64,000 nucleotides of DNA. It comes from Comamonadaceae bacterium. Lineage in GTDB: Bacteria; Pseudomonadota; Gammaproteobacteria; Burkholderiales; Burkholderiaceae_C. This document shows positions 29,568-42,521 of the stretch, in pieces. Location of the stretch: contig CANBWP010000003.1 in the NCBI GenBank assembly GCA_947373185.1, positions 59,363-123,362 on the forward strand, given 5' to 3'. The translations under genes and the position numbers were made by a program. Position 1 is the stretch's first letter. Each line of letters starts with the position of its first letter. The notes under the pieces were generated by a model. That model searched no databases and had not been told where the DNA came from. It saw only the letters and a program-made list of their open reading frames with translations.

Positions 29568-29690
29568 AGGTTCACAATTTGAAGAGGGCCAAACTCTTTA
29601 ACGCGCCAGCTCATAAAAGGTTGATTAAACCACTGACTTCAGAGGGAAACCGGCCCAAGACCCGACATGTCCACTTTCAAAAACAGGATT

Positions 29691-30455
29691 TCAAGGTTGT
29701 TTGACTTGGTTGGGCGCCACCATGGGGACGGGTTCATCGGGGTCTTCCATGTCATCCACCATGGGTGGATTGCCATCGTAAATGTCATTGATCCGCTTTT
29801 GCAGATAGGCATCTCGCGTGAATGTGTAGGGGTCCAGGGAAGCCTGCTTGACAGCATCTGACAGCGTCAAATAACGCTCACGTTTGTCGGTCAGGCGCAG
29901 CAAGGTGAGCGTGTTGCGGGCACCAATGTCACTCACTTGTTGGTTGACGTCGGTTTTGGTATCGACCCACAAACCAAAACTGTCACGCACCGTAGAAGGT
30001 CCAAAGAAGGGCAAAACCACATAAGGCCCTGACGAAACCCCCCAAAAAGCCAGGGTTTGGCCAAAGTCTTCTTTGTGTTTGTCGATGTTGAACTCAGTGG
30101 CCCAGTCGATGATGCCGCCCAAGCCAATCGTGGTGTTGATGCCCACGCGGGTGATGTTTTTCAAGGCCGCCTCCATTTTCAACTGCGCCACGCTGTTGAA
30201 AAAGGACATGACATCGCTTTGATTGCTGAAGAAATTGCTGATGCCTTTTCGCACCACGGTTGGCAAAAACTGGCCATAAAACACAGCCACTGGGCGAAGC
30301 ACCACATCATCGGCCACATCATTGAAGGCCGTGACTTTTCGGTTGAGCGGCTCCAAGGGGTCAGCGGGATCCGGTCCGCGCAGGGACGTGCAGCCCTGCA
30401 AGAGCAAGAGCGCCAACACCATCCCAAAAAGGCGCAAGCGCCCAACGCATGTCAT
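29691..30455 (-). CDS. mlaA: Outer-membrane lipoprotein MlaA (VacJ)
   Basis: MlaA removes mislocalised phospholipids from the outer leaflet of the outer membrane. A lipoprotein signal with lipobox LLQGC places the acylated Cys at 22. The mature protein begins with the family phrase DPLEPLNRKVTAFND, and LPFFGPSTVRDSFGLWVD is also characteristic. Its 254 residues are full length. It overlaps mlaD by 4 nt. Placement of mlaA inside the mla operon, between mlaD and mlaC, differs from E. coli but is usual in Burkholderiales. Confidence 0.94.
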   Translation of the reverse strand: MTCVGRLRLFGMVLALLLLQGCTSLRGPDPADPLEPLNRKVTAFNDVADDVVLRPVAVFYGQFLPTVVRKGISNFFSNQSDVMSFFNSVAQLKMEAALKNITRVGINTTIGLGGIIDWATEFNIDKHKEDFGQTLAFWGVSSGPYVVLPFFGPSTVRDSFGLWVDTKTDVNQQVSDIGARNTLTLLRLTDKRERYLTLSDAVKQASLDPYTFTRDAYLQKRINDIYDGNPPMVDDMEDPDEPVPMVAPNQVKQP

Positions 30456-30952
30456 TGTTTGCCTGTCCCTTGCGCTGAGCCTGATGGCGGCGCGGCATCA
30501 GCTGCTTTGCTGTACAAAAATTGGCTGATCAAATTTTCCAACACCACCGCAGATTGGGTGGAGCCGATGTTGTCGCCCGCCGCTAAATTTTTCTCATCGG
30601 CTCCGGCCACGATACCGACATATTGCTCGCCCAGCAAGCCACTGGTCAAAATCTTCAATGAGCTGTCTTTGGGAAACGCGTATCTGTTTTGCAAGGCCAA
30701 GCTGACTTTGGCTTGAAAGCTTTCATCGTCAAACTGAATGTTGTCGACGCGGCCCACCACCACGCCCGCGCTTTTAACGGCAGCACCTTTTTTGAGGCCG
30801 CCAATGTTGTCAAACTTGGCCGTGACGGTGTAGTCCTTGGCCCAGCTGTATTGCAGCAAATTGGCTGATTTGAGTGCCAAGAACAGCACTGCCAGCAAGC
30901 CAATCAAGACAAACAAACCCACCCAAATATCATTTTTTGAACGTTGCATCAC
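30452..30952 (-). CDS. mlaD: MCE-domain lipid-binding protein MlaD
   Basis: MlaD forms the hexameric periplasmic MCE ring of the Mla transporter. There is one N-terminal membrane helix (IWVGLFVLIGLLAVLFLAL) followed by a single MCE domain (YTVTAKFDNIGGLKKGAAVKSAGVVVG.., seen here as DNIGGLKKGAAVKSAG). At 166 residues it fits the family. The C-terminal tail is low complexity (Ala/Pro/Ser/Gly). It lies 7 nt after mlaE and overlaps mlaA. Confidence 0.94.
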   Translation of the reverse strand: MMQRSKNDIWVGLFVLIGLLAVLFLALKSANLLQYSWAKDYTVTAKFDNIGGLKKGAAVKSAGVVVGRVDNIQFDDESFQAKVSLALQNRYAFPKDSSLKILTSGLLGEQYVGIVAGADEKNLAAGDNIGSTQSAVVLENLISQFLYSKAADAAPPSGSAQGTGKQ

Positions 30953-30959
30953 GTCCTCC

Positions 30960-31742
30960 TTAAATGCTGAACATCATCACAGTGAGGATGAAGTCGAGTC
31001 CCAAAACTGACAAAGAAGAAATCACCACGCTGCGCGTCGTGGCTGAGGCCACACCATCGGGTGTGGGCTGGGCCACATACCCTTGCAGCAAGGCAATGAA
31101 AGTCACAGCAATGCCAAACACCACGCTTTTGATCATGCCGTTGCCCACGTCCTTGAAGACGTCAACACCGCTTTGCATTTGGCTCCAGAACGCGCCCGAA
31201 TCGACACCGATCAGCAACACGCCCACGGCATAGCCCCCCAAAATACCCACGGCACTGAACACCGCGGTCAAGATGGGCAAGGCAATGATGCCGCCCCACA
31301 AACGAGGCGCCAAGACACGCAACTTCGGATCGACCGCCATCATTTCCAAGGCCGTGAGTTGCTCACCCGCCCGCATCAAGCCAATCTCAGCGGTGATGGA
31401 GGCGCCAGCACGACCTGCAAACAAAAGCGCAGCCACAACAGGACCCAATTCACGGACCAGGCTGAGTGCGACCAACAAACCCAAGGCTTCTGAAGAGCCG
31501 TAGCGCTGCAAGGTGTAATAGCCCTGCAGACCCAAGACAAAGCCCACAAACAAGCCAGACACAGTGATGATGGCCAGCGAGTAATTGCCCAAGAAATGAA
31601 CCTGATCACGGACCAGACCAAAGCGCTTCAGGCAAGCACCCGACAGCATGACCAATTGCGCCAGCAAACGCGCACCGTAACCCCAATCGGCCAACTTTTT
31701 GCGAATGGCATAACCCAATTCGGCAGGGTGCAAGAAGATCAT
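30960..31742 (-). CDS. mlaE: Phospholipid ABC transporter permease MlaE
   Basis: MlaE is the inner-membrane permease of the Mla phospholipid transporter. The 260-residue hydrophobic protein shows the MlaE/DUF140 core with LVRELGPVVAALLFAGRAGASI and AELGLMRAGEQLTALEMM-like text (EIGLMRAGEQLTALEMM). It overlaps mlaF by 4 nt at its start and is followed by mlaD. Confidence 0.95.
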   Translation of the reverse strand: MIFLHPAELGYAIRKKLADWGYGARLLAQLVMLSGACLKRFGLVRDQVHFLGNYSLAIITVSGLFVGFVLGLQGYYTLQRYGSSEALGLLVALSLVRELGPVVAALLFAGRAGASITAEIGLMRAGEQLTALEMMAVDPKLRVLAPRLWGGIIALPILTAVFSAVGILGGYAVGVLLIGVDSGAFWSQMQSGVDVFKDVGNGMIKSVVFGIAVTFIALLQGYVAQPTPDGVASATTRSVVISSLSVLGLDFILTVMMFSI

Positions 31743-32554
31743 GCCGCCCCCCTTGCAAAATCATCGGCCACCGATGTGGCGGGATAATGGAAATGAACCG
31801 GTCCATCGCTCAGGCCATTGACAAACTGATGGATGAGGGGGTCTGTGGTTTGGCGCAAGGCTTCGGGTGTGCCTTGCGCAGCCACTTTGCCATTGGCCAA
31901 GATGACCACATGATCGGCAATTTGAAAGGTCTCGTCCACATCGTGCGACACCACCACACTGGTGATGCCCAAACTGTCGTTCAACCTTCTGATAAGCCGC
32001 GCCGCCGTGCCCAAAGAAATGGGGTCGAGTCCGGCAAAGGGTTCGTCGTACATCATGAGGTCGGGGTCGAGGGCAATGGCACGCGCCAAGGCCACACGCC
32101 GGCCCATGCCGCCAGAGATTTCAGACGGCTTTAAGTGTCGGGCACCGCGCAAACCCACCGCATCCAATTTCATGAGCACAATGTCGCGCACCATGGCCTC
32201 GGACATTTGGGTGTGCTCACGCAGGGGAAACGCGACGTTGTCAAACACGTTCATGTCGGTGAACAAGGCGCCAAACTGAAACAGCATGCCCATGCGCCGA
32301 CGGGCCGCATACAGCGCCTCCGTGCTCATTTGCCCCACATCTTGACCATCAAACGTCAGTTGGCCTTGTTGTGCGCTGTATTGGCCACCAATCAAGCGCA
32401 GCACCGTGGTCTTGCCGCCGCCCGACACGCCCATGAGGGCCGTGACTTTGCCGCGCGGAATGCCAAACGAAATGTCGTTCAGGATCACGCGGTCGCCGTA
32501 GCCGAAGCTGAGGTTCTTCAATTCAACCAACAGTGGAGAGAGGGGCAGTGTCAT
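31739..32554 (-). CDS. mlaF: Phospholipid ABC transporter ATPase MlaF
   Basis: MlaF is the ATPase of the MlaFEDB complex. Walker A reads MGVSGGGKTT, the signature is EISGGMGRRVALARA, Walker B is LMMYDEPFAGLDP and the H-loop is VVSHDVDET. The ATG at 32554 (TLPLSPLLVELKNLSFGYGD) is preferred over a TTG at 32569 that lies in the terminator hairpin upstream; this gives 271 residues. It heads the long mla-ABC-ibaG-murA-his-tat run. Confidence 0.95.
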   Translation of the reverse strand: MTLPLSPLLVELKNLSFGYGDRVILNDISFGIPRGKVTALMGVSGGGKTTVLRLIGGQYSAQQGQLTFDGQDVGQMSTEALYAARRRMGMLFQFGALFTDMNVFDNVAFPLREHTQMSEAMVRDIVLMKLDAVGLRGARHLKPSEISGGMGRRVALARAIALDPDLMMYDEPFAGLDPISLGTAARLIRRLNDSLGITSVVVSHDVDETFQIADHVVILANGKVAAQGTPEALRQTTDPLIHQFVNGLSDGPVHFHYPATSVADDFARGAA

Positions 32555-32567
32555 GTTTGAAAAAGAC

Positions 32568-32590
32568 AAAAGCCGGGGTCGCCGGCTTTT
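32568..32590 (-). terminator. Terminator between gltD and mlaF
   Basis: AAAAGCCGG and CCGGCTTTT form a perfect 9-bp stem around a 5-nt loop. On the minus strand the T-run follows the stem (CTTTTGTCTTTTTC), fitting termination of gltB-gltD just upstream of mlaF. It ends only 14 nt before the mlaF ATG, so any mlaF promoter must overlap or read through it. Confidence 0.75.
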
Positions 32591-32650
32591 GAAGGATAAG
32601 GCGTTCAGGTAAAGCTTGTGTCAAGCACCGCTTTGCCTTTGGCTTGTATT

Positions 32651-34117
32651 TTAACGGGGTAAGTCGCTGGTTCCCATTAAGAATTCATCCACTGCGCGAG
32701 CGGCCTGGCGACCTTCGCGAATGGCCCACACCACCAAAGACTGGCCGCGGCGCATGTCGCCAGCCGCAAACACCTTGGCCACGTTGGTGGCATAGCCACC
32801 TGTGAAGTCGGTGGTGGCTTTGGCATTGCCGCGATTGTCTTTGTCGACGCCGAATGCATCCAAGATGGTGGCCACGGGGTTCACAAAGCCCATGGCCAAG
32901 AAGACCATGTCGGCAGGGTAAGTTTTTTCAGTGCCAGGCACGTTGACCAATTTGCCGTCTTTGAATTCCACTTCCACGGTTTTGAGGCCAGTGACTTTAC
33001 CTTTTTCGCCAATGAATTCTTGGGTCGAAATGGCAAATTCGCGAGTGCAACCTTCTTCATGGCTGGAGCTGGTGCGCAATTTGAGGGGCCAGTAGGGCCA
33101 TGTCAAAGGACGGTTTTCTTCTTCGGGGGGCTGGGGCATCACCTCAAACTGCGTGACGCTCTTGGCGCCATGACGGTTGGAGGTGCCCACGCAATCGCTG
33201 CCGGTATCGCCGCCGCCAATCACAATCACGTGCTTGCCGTCAGCGCGCAATTGGTCTTTGAGCTTGTCGCCCGCGTTCACTTTGTTTTGCTGGGGCAAGA
33301 ATTCCATTGCAAAGTGAATGCCTGCCAAATCACGGCCAGGCACGTTCAAGTCGCGTGATTGCTCTGAACCGCCGGTGAGCAACACAGCATCAAAGTCTTT
33401 TTGGAGTTGCTTGGGGCTGATGGTTGCTTGCGACCAATTGGTCACTTTAGAACCTGCTGGCAACTCGCCCACCATGACGCCGGTTTTGATGGTCACGCCT
33501 TCAGCGACCAGCTGCTCTGCGCGGCGATCGATGTGTGACTTTTCCATTTTGAAATCGGGAATGCCATAACGCAGCAAGCCACCGATGCGGTCGTTCTTTT
33601 CGAACAGTGTCACGTCGTGACCCACGCGGGCCAACTGCTGGGCAGCCGCCATACCGGCTGGACCAGAGCCCACCACCGCTACTTTTTTGCCAGTCTTGTG
33701 CGCAGCGGGACGGGGCTTGACCCAACCTTCTTGCCAAGCACGGTCAATGATGGCGTGCTCAATCGATTTGATGCCCACCGCATCGCCGTCGACATTCAAG
33801 GTGCAAGCGGCTTCGCAAGGTGCAGGGCAAATGCGCCCCGTGAACTCTGGAAAGTTGTTGGTGCTGTGCAGCACTTCAATGGCGTTTTTCCAATCACCTT
33901 GGTACACCAACTCGTTGAAGTCGGGGATGATGTTGTTGACAGGGCAGCCGTTGTTGCAAAACGGGGTGCCGCAGTCCATGCAACGTGCGCCTTGCACTTT
34001 GGCTTGTGACTCATCCAATCCGATGACGAATTCTTTGTAATTCTTCAAGCGCTCGCCCACGGGCTTGTAGCCCTCTTCGAGGCGCTCAAATTCCATGAAA
34101 CCAGTGATTTTTCCCAT
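32651..34117 (-). CDS. gltD: Glutamate synthase (NADPH) small subunit GltD
   Basis: GltD supplies electrons from NADPH via FAD and 4Fe-4S clusters to GltB. N-terminal cysteine motifs [17 protein letters not shown] and CPAPCEAAC bind the clusters. Two nucleotide-binding motifs follow: [16 protein letters not shown] (FAD) and [13 protein letters not shown] (NADPH). The start at 34117 ([12 protein letters not shown]) gives 488 residues; two extra codons upstream are possible. It is 38 nt after gltB and ends before a hairpin terminator. Confidence 0.97.
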   Translation of the reverse strand: MGKITGFMEFERLEEGYKPVGERLKNYKEFVIGLDESQAKVQGARCMDCGTPFCNNGCPVNNIIPDFNELVYQGDWKNAIEVLHSTNNFPEFTGRICPAPCEAACTLNVDGDAVGIKSIEHAIIDRAWQEGWVKPRPAAHKTGKKVAVVGSGPAGMAAAQQLARVGHDVTLFEKNDRIGGLLRYGIPDFKMEKSHIDRRAEQLVAEGVTIKTGVMVGELPAGSKVTNWSQATISPKQLQKDFDAVLLTGGSEQSRDLNVPGRDLAGIHFAMEFLPQQNKVNAGDKLKDQLRADGKHVIVIGGGDTGSDCVGTSNRHGAKSVTQFEVMPQPPEEENRPLTWPYWPLKLRTSSSHEEGCTREFAISTQEFIGEKGKVTGLKTVEVEFKDGKLVNVPGTEKTYPADMVFLAMGFVNPVATILDAFGVDKDNRGNAKATTDFTGGYATNVAKVFAAGDMRRGQSLVVWAIREGRQAARAVDEFLMGTSDLPR

Positions 34118-34155
34118 GATCAATCCTTGTTATTTCTTTGTACTTATCTGACCAA

Positions 34156-38856
<4,701 letters not shown>

Positions 38857-38923
38857 GGCGCACTCCTAAAGATATTTCGCGGGAATGAGAGCATATTGCA
38901 TTGCAACAAAAATGCCAAGAAAA

Positions 38924-38951
38924 TTAATTGGGGTCAGATCAACATTAATTT
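38924..38951. repeat. Left 28-nt terminal inverted repeat of the RAYT element
   Basis: TTAATTGGGGTCAGATCAAC and the next 8 bases (ATTAATTT) are the exact reverse complement of 39756-39783. The two copies bracket the transposase gene. The repeat itself contains a small TTAAT/ATTAA inverted repeat, so each end could fold. The GGGGTCAGATC core recurs beside Y1-type transposases in many genomes, from general familiarity. Confidence 0.85.
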
Positions 38952-38971
38952 TTCTTATTTGCCTCAATCGA

Positions 38972-38990
38972 TTAATTGGGGACAGATCAA
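38972..38990. repeat. Additional diverged repeat copy
   Basis: TTAATTGGGGACAGATCAA matches the first 19 bases of the left repeat with one substitution (T to A) and lies in the same orientation, 48 nt inside it. This places two direct copies on the left side of the transposase and one inverted copy on the right. It may be part of a REP-like doublet recognised by the transposase. Confidence 0.7.
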
Positions 38991-39041
38991 ATTCAGGCAA
39001 AAAAGTCCCTTAAAAAACCGATTTCGAGCAGTTTCTTAGCC

Positions 39042-39734
39042 TTACTGATGTTTTTTGAACGGCCGCCCCGCCTTTTGCGGCAGGATTTGGCGCTGCGTGG
39101 TCTTTTGCAAAGACTTTAAAAACTCAGGTCGGCCCACAACTCGGCCCTTCAAGGCTGACTCCGTGAGGTCTTTCTGAACGGCGGCGGACAAACCTTGCGC
39201 CACAAACGCGGCATAAGCCGCCTCTCGGGCAAAAGGCGTATTGCCCAAGCCCCAATAAAGTGCATGCGGCGTCACCAATTTGTCGATTTTTTGACCAATC
39301 AGGTGCTTGTAGCTGGACCAACTGAAATTCTCGACCGACTCAACGACCCCGGCCCTCACCGGATTCAAATCGATATAGGCCATGCAGGTGAGAAGGTAAG
39401 CCTCGGTGTCCACCACCGAAGACTTGTAACGCCCCTCCCATAAAGTGCCAGATCGTTGATGCCGTTGATTGAAATAACGCACATAAGTTCGCCCCACGGA
39501 CTGCATCATCAAGGACATCGCCTCTTCACTGGGCGGTGTGAGCAGCATGTGAAAGTGATTGTCGAGCAAGACATAGGCATTCACAGCCACTTTGTGACGC
39601 TGCGATTCCTCCAGCCACAGGCTGTAAAGCATCTTGCGATCAGCCTCGTCCAGCACGATGGGCTGGCGATTGTTCCCCCGCTGAATCACATGATGCGGGT
39701 AACCGGGAAGGGCTAAGCGAGGTTGACGGGCCAT
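39042..39734 (-). mobile_element. REP-associated tyrosine transposase (RAYT, Y1/IS200-like)
   Basis: The 230-residue protein belongs to the TnpA_REP/Y1 transposase family, single-strand HUH nucleases that act on REP-type palindromes. The N-terminus ARQPRLALPGYPHHVIQRGN is the RAYT hallmark. The HUH motif is DNHFHMLLTP (H60, H62). A candidate nucleophile is Y120 in MAYIDLNPVRAG, followed by the WSSYKHL segment. A basic C-terminal tail (about 205-230) suits DNA binding. The frame is intact. It is solitary between gltB and a methyltransferase gene and is bounded by a perfect 28-nt inverted repeat. RAYTs are usually domesticated and not self-transposing like an IS. Confidence 0.93.
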
Positions 39735-39755
39735 GCCCGAATGCTAACCCGAAAG

Positions 39756-39783
39756 AAATTAATGTTGATCTGACCCCAATTAA
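39756..39783. repeat. Right 28-nt terminal inverted repeat of the RAYT element
   Basis: AAATTAATGTTGATCTGACC and the following CCCAATTAA-type end (to 39783) form the exact reverse complement of 38924-38951. The repeat lies 21 nt upstream of the transposase start. Its outer end (39780-39783) contains the stop codon of the downstream methyltransferase gene. Confidence 0.85.
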
Positions 39784-40673
39784 GGGTAGCGCGATGCAAG
39801 GGTTTCTGAGAGGCCGAATTCGGTCAGGAGGGCATGGAGGCGTTCGGCGGCGCCGGCTTTGGGGCGACCTGTGAAGCGGGCCAGGATGAGTTCGTTTTTC
39901 ATGCTGTGCTCCCAACCCACCAGCTCGGTGACGGTGACGGTGTAACCTTTTGACTCGAGGTACAGGCAGCGCAGGACGTTGGTGAGTTGGCTGCCGATTT
40001 CGCGGGTGTGCAAAGGGTGACGCCAGAGTTCAGCCAAAGGCGTGCGAGATAAATGCAGGGCTTTGTTTTGGCGTAACTTGGCAGCCACTTCAGCCTGGCA
40101 GCAAGGCACCAAGACCATGGCGCGGGCTTTCTTCAATAGACCAAAGGCAATGGCATCGTCGGTGGCGGTGTCACACGCATGCAGCGCGGTGACGACATCA
40201 ATCTGCGCAGGCATGAGCTCAGACTGGGAAGACTCCGCCACCGAAGTGTTCAAAAAAACCATGCGTTGAAAGTCCAGACGCTGGGCCAATGCGCGCGAAG
40301 CCTCTACCAATTCAGCGCGGGTTTCAATCCCGTAAATGTGCCCTTGCGGCCGTTCCTTGAAAAACAAGTCGTAAACGATAAAGCCCAAATACGACTTGCC
40401 AGCGCCATGGTCGGCCAGCGTCAAACCCTTGGTTTCTGTCGCGGGACCAGTGAGCTTGGCTGCATCTTCTTCAGACAACTCTTTCAAAATCTTTTCGATG
40501 AACTGAAACAGGTGCAAGACCTGCTTGAGCTTGCGGCGTGAATCTTGGTTCAGCTTGCCTTCACGCGTGAGGATGTGCAGTTCTTTGAGCAATTCGATCG
40601 ATTGCCCTGGCCGCACATCTAAATCCAGCGGTTTCGCTTCATTTGTTTTGGGCTGCGTTGGATTTTTTTTCAT
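39780..40673 (-). CDS. SAM-dependent methyltransferase (Methyltransferase_32-like)
   Basis: This predicted class I SAM methyltransferase has its SAM-binding loop at LADHGAGKSYLGFIVYDLF and later acidic and Cys-containing stretches IDVVTALHACDTATDDAI and MVLVPCCQAEVA, as in the Methyltransferase_32 family sometimes fused to or related to RNA-modifying proteins. The substrate is unknown. The ATG at 40673 gives 297 residues; ATG at 40682 is also possible. It overlaps DUF1415 by 35 nt. Its TAA stop lies inside the RAYT repeat, so the natural C-terminus may have been altered by that element. Confidence 0.75.
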   Translation of the reverse strand: MKKNPTQPKTNEAKPLDLDVRPGQSIELLKELHILTREGKLNQDSRRKLKQVLHLFQFIEKILKELSEEDAAKLTGPATETKGLTLADHGAGKSYLGFIVYDLFFKERPQGHIYGIETRAELVEASRALAQRLDFQRMVFLNTSVAESSQSELMPAQIDVVTALHACDTATDDAIAFGLLKKARAMVLVPCCQAEVAAKLRQNKALHLSRTPLAELWRHPLHTREIGSQLTNVLRCLYLESKGYTVTVTELVGWEHSMKNELILARFTGRPKAGAAERLHALLTEFGLSETLASRYP

Positions 40674-41283
40674 CGGTTTCATTCTGGGGCAAAGTGGCCC
40701 CGACATTCAAAGCTTGCCAACCCGCCACACCCAACTGGTTCATGGTGGCCATGTTGACTTCGAAAATAGCTTCAGCTTCAGGAAAAGCGGCCACCGCACG
40801 GTCAATGCTGGCCTCTCGAATCAAATGCAAGGTCGGATAAGGCGAGCGGTTGGTGAAGTTGGTCACGTCGTTTTCATCGGTTCCGGCAAATTGATAGTGG
40901 GGATGAAAGCTGGCGATTTGAATCTCCCCTTCCAAATCCAATTCCGCCAAACAATCATCGGCCACATTCAAAAAATCGTTGTAGTCGTAAAAATCTTGCA
41001 ACACATGCTGCGCGACCAGCAGGGTGGTGTCACGCACAGCAGGATCGAATGCCACCAGATCGCGCAATTCGTGCAGCAAGTCTTCGCGCAGCGCCACCAC
41101 ATCACGCGCCGAACTGACGGTGCAATGCACTTGGCCTTTGACATGCACCGACTTGGCAAAGGGGCACAGGTTCAAGCCAATGACGGCGCGCTCCAACCAT
41201 CGCAGCGTATCTTGCACCATGACGCGCGCCACATCACTGTCGGCGTGTGAAGCTGTCGTTGGCGATGCGGAGGGCGAGATCAT
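40639..41283 (-). CDS. DUF1415 family protein
   Basis: This is a conserved protein of unknown function. The family signature VMVQDTLRWLERAVIGLNLCPFAK is visible (as DTLRWLERAVIGLNLCPFAK), followed by FHPHYQFAGT and NRSPYPTLHLIREAS. The ATG at 41283 overlaps the MFS stop by 4 nt and gives 214 residues; the much longer open frame upstream lies antisense-free inside the MFS gene in another frame and is not used. A C-terminal charged tail overlaps the methyltransferase start. Confidence 0.85.
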   Translation of the reverse strand: MISPSASPTTASHADSDVARVMVQDTLRWLERAVIGLNLCPFAKSVHVKGQVHCTVSSARDVVALREDLLHELRDLVAFDPAVRDTTLLVAQHVLQDFYDYNDFLNVADDCLAELDLEGEIQIASFHPHYQFAGTDENDVTNFTNRSPYPTLHLIREASIDRAVAAFPEAEAIFEVNMATMNQLGVAGWQALNVGATLPQNETDEKKSNAAQNK

Positions 41284-42521
41284 GGGTTGGCGCTTTGCAA
41301 TCTCAAGGTGCGTGCAATCATCATAGACAAGACCAGCCCTCCCAGGCAACACCCCCCTGTGACCAGCCAAGTCCACTGCCAACCGCCCACCTGCGTGGCC
41401 AACCATGCCACGACCGGCGGCCCTGCAAATTGACCTGCGGCAGAGCCTTGTTGCATCCAACCCACGGTGGTGGACACGTTGCGCTCGTGCGGCGCCAATC
41501 GCACCGCCAAATAAAACAAGGTGCCAGGCACCAAGCCACCACAGGCAGAGAACAGCAGCACACCCACATACCGAAGCCAAGGGAGCGACAGCGTGAACGT
41601 AGAAAATGCCAGAAAGGCACCCAAAGCCATGGCCACAAAACCCGTGACCAACAAGAGGCTTGGATGAATGCCCTTTTGCAACAAGCGGCCCGACACCATG
41701 TTGCCAAGCATGTTGACTGCGGCCGCGAACGCGGTGAGCGCGCCCAAGGTGCCACCCGACAAACCAGCCTGGCTGTAAATGGAGGGCAAAAATCCCACCA
41801 CGGCCAACCACTGCCCAGAATACATGCCAAAGCAAAGTGTGACCCACCAAGGTCCAGGTGCGCTCAGCGTCTCACGCAAACGTTGTTGCCACGTCACCCC
41901 CATTTCGGCAGGCCGATCTGCTGCCACATTATCGAGACCCTCTAGGTCATTGGGCACCACACGCCACAACACGATGGCCATCAGGCAGGACAAAAGTGCA
42001 AACAACAGCCACCATGTTCGCCATCCCCATTGCGGCAACCACAGAGGCCCCAACAACAAAGTCAGCGCGGTACCTGCGGGCATGTAGGCGCCCCAATAGC
42101 CCAACAACTTGCGCAATTGCGCCGCTTGAACCTGACGTCGAATCAGGCCTGGCGCTGGCAAGGCCACCCACAAAAACCCAAAGCCCTCCACCACCCGCCA
42201 AAACATCAAGGCAGTGACACTGTCAGCCACAGCGCCCATGGCACTGGCCAAACCCAACAACAGCAAGCCCACGAACATGCTGCGCTTTAAGCCCACGCCA
42301 TCGGCCGACAAGCCAATGGCCAGCGCCAAGGTCATGCCCGCAAGTTGGATCAGAGACAGCAAGAAACCAGATTGCGTGAGCGTCAAGCCTAGTGCCTGAC
42401 TGAGCTCGGGCAAGGCAGGCGGCAACTTGCCGACTTGCAATGCAGCCACCACACCCGAAAAAATGACGACATAGGCCGCCCAAAGTGAAGGACTTTGCGC
42501 TGGACTGTCGAATTGGCTCAT
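41280..42521 (-). CDS. MFS transporter (CynX/NimT-like)
   Basis: This 413-residue major facilitator superfamily protein has 12 hydrophobic segments. The early phrase LGLTLTQSGFLLSLIQLAGM and loop GLSADGVGLKRSM match the helix 2-3 MFS signature position. It resembles CynX/NimT-type transporters (cyanate, nitroimidazole relatives) in overall pattern, but the substrate cannot be predicted. It overlaps both neighbours by 4 nt (ATGA junctions), so it is translated with the dGTPase-like and DUF1415 genes. Confidence 0.85.
   Translation of the reverse strand: MSQFDSPAQSPSLWAAYVVIFSGVVAALQVGKLPPALPELSQALGLTLTQSGFLLSLIQLAGMTLALAIGLSADGVGLKRSMFVGLLLLGLASAMGAVADSVTALMFWRVVEGFGFLWVALPAPGLIRRQVQAAQLRKLLGYWGAYMPAGTALTLLLGPLWLPQWGWRTWWLLFALLSCLMAIVLWRVVPNDLEGLDNVAADRPAEMGVTWQQRLRETLSAPGPWWVTLCFGMYSGQWLAVVGFLPSIYSQAGLSGGTLGALTAFAAAVNMLGNMVSGRLLQKGIHPSLLLVTGFVAMALGAFLAFSTFTLSLPWLRYVGVLLFSACGGLVPGTLFYLAVRLAPHERNVSTTVGWMQQGSAAGQFAGPPVVAWLATQVGGWQWTWLVTGGCCLGGLVLSMMIARTLRLQSANP

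Noticed and set aside
41284..41850. Long N-terminal extension of DUF1415
   Set aside because: It lies within the MFS gene in another frame; the ATGA junction at 41280-41283 gives a family-like start.
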